The translations under genes and the position numbers were made by a program. From assembly GCA_023376005.1 (NCBI GenBank), contig CM042141.1:91193107-91257106 (forward strand): DNA of 64,000 nucleotides. The letters are read 5' to 3'. The stretch comes from Doryteuthis pealeii (Eukaryota; Mollusca; Cephalopoda; Myopsida; Loliginidae). Shown here piece after piece: positions 61,158 to 64,000 of this stretch. The notes beneath the pieces are model-generated. The model was given only the letters and a program-made list of their open reading frames with translations, ran no database searches and was not told where the DNA came from. Each line of letters begins with the position of its first letter. Within the stretch, counting starts at the first letter, position 1.

Positions 61158-61250
61158 ATGTTGGACACATGGCGCAGTGGATATAAGGGTTGAGTTAATA
61201 CAGTTCTAAGTGACAATCGCCTGTAGGTTGCAGGTTCAAATCCAGGCCAA
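61158..61250 (+). mobile_element. tRNA-like sequence inside the fold-back element
   Basis: ATGGCGCAGTGGATATAAGG (A box region) and TTGCAGGTTCAAATCCAGG (strong B box) about 60 bases apart. It lacks a matching acceptor stem, so it is more likely a SINE head than a functional tRNA. Confidence 0.55.
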
Positions 61251-61432
61251 AGGCAATAATATAGAATACTTAACATTTGTATCCAGTAATGGTTAACAGA
61301 ATGAGAATATGAAGGTTCCCGATTCTGACAAGAAGGTTCCAGAGTCAACAAGAAACACCTAAAGAAGGTCGAGGGAACATCGTTGTGTAATAAAGATGAG
61401 GACAATAGTATGAAAAATCCAAATAATACTAA

Positions 61433-63003
61433 TTATCAAGTCTTATCTAAAAAATTCAGACAATTCAATATTATTATAAGTTTTATAGTGATAATACAAT
61501 CCTGAAACAAGAAACAACTTAAAACCTATAAAAAGGAATATACTATACTTATAATTATTATTAATAATTTTGACTAGTATTGAGATGTGACCAAACCAGG
61601 TTTATTTTTCAATACAATCCCCCCTTGCAGTCCACACACATCTTCAGTGTTGCAGTGGTTGGATCCCATAGGTAAAAAAAGTCATCAACAACAGATATGA
61701 CATCATCCTATGAACTTTTCAGTCCACCCTTGCATCTGACATCATATAACTGGAAAATAATCAACAGTATGTCTCAATTTGTTTGCTATCAACCTCAACT
61801 GGCCTGTCCGAACTATGGAAGCATCATTCAGAAAGAAACTTTCAACACAAAATTTCTCAAACCACTTAAGACATGTTTAATCATTTACAGTACCTTCTTT
61901 ACAAATGGCAAAAATCTTGCTTTTTGCATTTTATTTAGATTTTTTAAAAAAGAAAAAAATCTAAATATACTGAACATTTTGCATATTCCCTTTCATCGTT
62001 AATGTTAAAATCAAATAAAAGTTATAGCCAAATTTATCAGTAAAAAAAAACAAACAAATAAAACTGCACATTGATATCATCATCATCAGGTCACAATAGC
62101 AGCACAGGTTCCCATGATTCTCTCACTACCAGTTCCTATTGATCATCATTTCTGGCAAGTCCCCGCATGAAATCCAGCATAAATTCCCATCACTATCTTG
62201 CCACCTGTACCCATTGGTCATCTCTCATGACAAGTCTTCCTCACAACATCCAGTATCCACACAGCGCTGATCAGTGCAAGTCTTTGCTGTTTGGCCTACA
62301 CTAGTGTGACCAGGTGTAGGTGTCCACAAGAGAAAGTCACTTATTAGCTAGTGCCTTACTTTTCCAACAGTATCCAATTCTTATTTGGATAGTTTGTGTG
62401 ATAGAAGGTGAGTTGCTGTACAGCTGTTTCTTTTGTGGGGGGTGCTGCTTACAGGATTTGTCCAGGACAGAATCCTTTTGTAGTTCCCATCTAGCCTTTC
62501 CCCCCCAATCGATTTTTTAAAGTCCAAGTAGTGCAGCCATACAGTATCCCCGATTAACAGCTATCATATGGGCTTTTCTTGAAATTTTCTTTTTTATTTT
62601 TATTTATTCAACCCATGAAATAGTATTATAAAAGTTATTTAGTATGAACTGATTGTTTCACAAGGTTTGAAAAAATGCATCATCCAGCCATCTGAAAAAG
62701 CAATGAATGATTCACAGCTTTCATTTTTCATACTGAAAGTTTAACTTTTAGCGGGAGTCGAATTGTAGGATATTTTATTCTAGGTTTTTTTTTTAATTTA
62801 AAAAAAATTCAAACTTTGATTTATCAATCCCCACAATACAATAAAAAACAATCATCTCAATGTAGTTAAAACTAAATGCTTCAAATGTCATTTAATGATA
62901 AAAACAAAATTAACTTTTTTTGTCAACTGAATATAAGAGTGGGCTTCAGGCTAACTTTCTTTTGCCACTGTCCAGAAAAACAATCTTAACTGTACCGAAA
63001 TAA
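61433..63003. other. SNX intron; dispersed repeat at 62217-62350, otherwise nothing recognised
   Basis: 62217-62350 in reverse matches the repeat at 22535-22660 (cacactagtgt, cacctgcacatgggc-like). The rest is AT-rich without clear features. Confidence 0.55.
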
Positions 63004-63090
63004 AAAAGATGTTCTTTCTTTTTACTTTGTTATTATCTATAAAAAATACCATTATAGATAATAACAAAGTAAAAAGAAAGAACATTTTTT
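63004..63090. repeat. Long perfect hairpin: 32-bp arms, 11-base loop
   Basis: 63010-63041 is the exact reverse complement of 63053-63084, and pairing extends six more bases with one G-T pair. The loop aaaaataccat recurs just downstream (aaaaataccatta near 63103). Confidence 0.93.
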
Positions 63091-63571
63091 ATTAGTAGCA
63101 TAAAAATACCATTAAAACATTTAAGAAATAAATATCTATTTTGGTCTATTTAGTCTTGAAATTGTGATGTGTGTTGTTTAAGAAACAATGGAACCTCAAT
63201 TAAACAAGTTTTTATAAAAACAAGAAGGAAGGAAAAAAAAAAAAAGGGGGGGGGTAATTCTTATAAAGGCAAATTTTCAAGTCATTGAAGAAAAAACAAA
63301 ATATTTTTAATTGATGATATAAAACATACAGAGGATAAGAAATGAAATGAAATCTGATTATGATGGATTTATATGAGTTCATATCAAAGCTTAACATCAG
63401 CTCAAAAAATAAAATAAAATAAATAAAAAATCTACTGTCCCCAATGACAGGGCTCAGTGTTCTTAATGAATATTCTAGTGTCTAGGAAAATGGGGAAGAA
63501 AAAAAAAACCAAAAAAAAAACAACATATTTTTATTTAATCAAATTAACTTTGCATATAAATAAAAACTTAC
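63091..63571. other. SNX intron next to the SH3 exon
   Basis: A and G runs at 63233-63252, an AATAA-type repeat at 63405-63427 and an A-rich tract at 63498-63522. No gene seen. Confidence 0.6.
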
Positions 63572-63646
63572 CTCAACATAAGATTCAGGAATTAGGCCTT
63601 GCTTTCCTGATTGACTTCGGGCTTCCCACCATCCATCTCCAATATC
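63572..63646 (-). CDS. SNX9/SNX18/SNX33-like: Sorting nexin (SNX9/18/33 family), exon for the second half of the SH3 domain
   Basis: A 75-nt, 25-codon exon, phase 0 to phase 0, with acceptor cag at 63649-63647 and donor gtaag at 63571-63567. The peptide starts DIGDGWWEARSQSGKQG and ends LIPESYVE. It contains the SH3 hallmarks: the paired Trp of the ligand groove, then Gly-Leu-Ile-Pro and the final Tyr-Val-Glu. Its closest match by eye is the N-terminal SH3 of SNX9, which binds proline-rich partners such as dynamin and WASP. Joining to 55717 gives YVE-IVSLPEP with no frame problem, so the two exons are probably consecutive. The first half of SH3 and the start codon must lie beyond position 64000. 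Confidence 0.92.
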
Positions 63647-63881
63647 CTGAAAATAAATGAAAAAAAAAAATTAATTATGGTGGTAATACTAATTCAGGGG
63701 TGTCCACATTTTGTTATAAATATTTATAACCAGGTCAAATTGATCTACCAGTATAAAAAAATGATAAATACATTTATTTATGTATGTACCAAGTATCCTT
63801 TTTTATATACAATATATTTCTTGGCAGTCTTGTACATCAATCAAGTGGCACCAACCAAAGGGAGGATAGGTGATAAGCTAA

Positions 63882-63925
<44 letters not shown>

Positions 63926-64000
63926 GTTAAATGGAATGTGATCTAGCTGCATTACCATTGTGATTGATGTATTGAGCACCCGTGATCTAATTATTCCCTA
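63647..64000. other. SNX intron upstream (in gene direction) of the SH3 exon
   Basis: TA microsatellite at 63884-63920. No further exon was recognised before the window edge. Confidence 0.6.

Larger units (their letters stand above)
60848..61432. mobile_element. Fold-back element with hammerhead-like motifs and a tRNA-like insert
   Basis: The left end tttggatttttcagactatt and the right end aatagtatgaaaaatccaaa are inverted copies. gaggacaat/attgtcctc blocks and hammerhead-like motifs lie inside. A partial second unit starts at 61021. Between the arms lies a tRNA-like segment (61158-61250). Confidence 0.7.

Noticed and set aside
61158..61250. Functional tRNA gene
   Set aside because: The A and B boxes are good but the acceptor and anticodon stems do not pair properly.
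61001..61405. 134-residue open frame on the minus strand
   Set aside because: It spans the arms of the fold-back element and the tRNA-like insert, so it is not a gene.
63004..63090. microRNA precursor
   Set aside because: The stem is perfectly paired, A/T-rich and appears to be a recent template-switch product; no mature arm features.

Overview
This is animal nuclear DNA: AT-rich, mostly intron and repeats, with no operons or long open frames. The tRNA-derived SINE families, the long TA/GA/CA microsatellites and the very long introns resemble cephalopod genomes, most likely an octopod; that is inference. The one cellular gene is a sorting nexin of the SNX9/SNX18/SNX33 (fly SH3PX1) family on the minus strand. 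Six coding exons can be placed with matching splice phases: second half of the SH3 domain (63572-63646), a proline-rich and very acidic linker (55487-55717), a linker ending in GYGTVKKNYS (53872-53984), the linker-to-PX junction (3906-3996), early PX (1139-1261) and mid PX (184-298). The start of the gene lies to the right of the window; the rest of PX and the BAR domain lie to the left.

Layout. 1-13.9 kb: SNX exons among transposon copies. These are two TIR elements with perfect 8-bp target duplications, a decayed mariner with mutated catalytic residue and stops, SINEs, a GA minisatellite, and fold-back elements carrying hammerhead-ribozyme-like motifs. 13.98-28.05 kb and 44.00-58.21 kb: two direct copies of one about 14-kb stretch that differ in tandem-repeat copy number, best read as two haplotypes of one locus. 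28.05-43.9 kb: three successive back-and-forth copies of the 21.7-27.9 kb part, each turning round at a 3-6 base microhomology with a 60-130 base loop, ending at a 100-N gap. This looks like an unresolved fold-back long read, and it gives the SNX linker exons five copies, several frameshifted. 58.2-64 kb: single-copy sequence, a SINE, a hammerhead-bearing fold-back element, a 32-bp perfect hairpin and the SH3 exon.

Collapsed to one haplotype, the window would be roughly 34 kb and the SNX gene would have six exons here with a single copy of each. The most interesting biology is the set of hammerhead-like motifs at 10.4, 10.6, 11.7, 13.9, 60.9 and 61.1 kb. All sit in fold-back elements, and one of them (11.7 kb, minus strand) has a complete canonical core.
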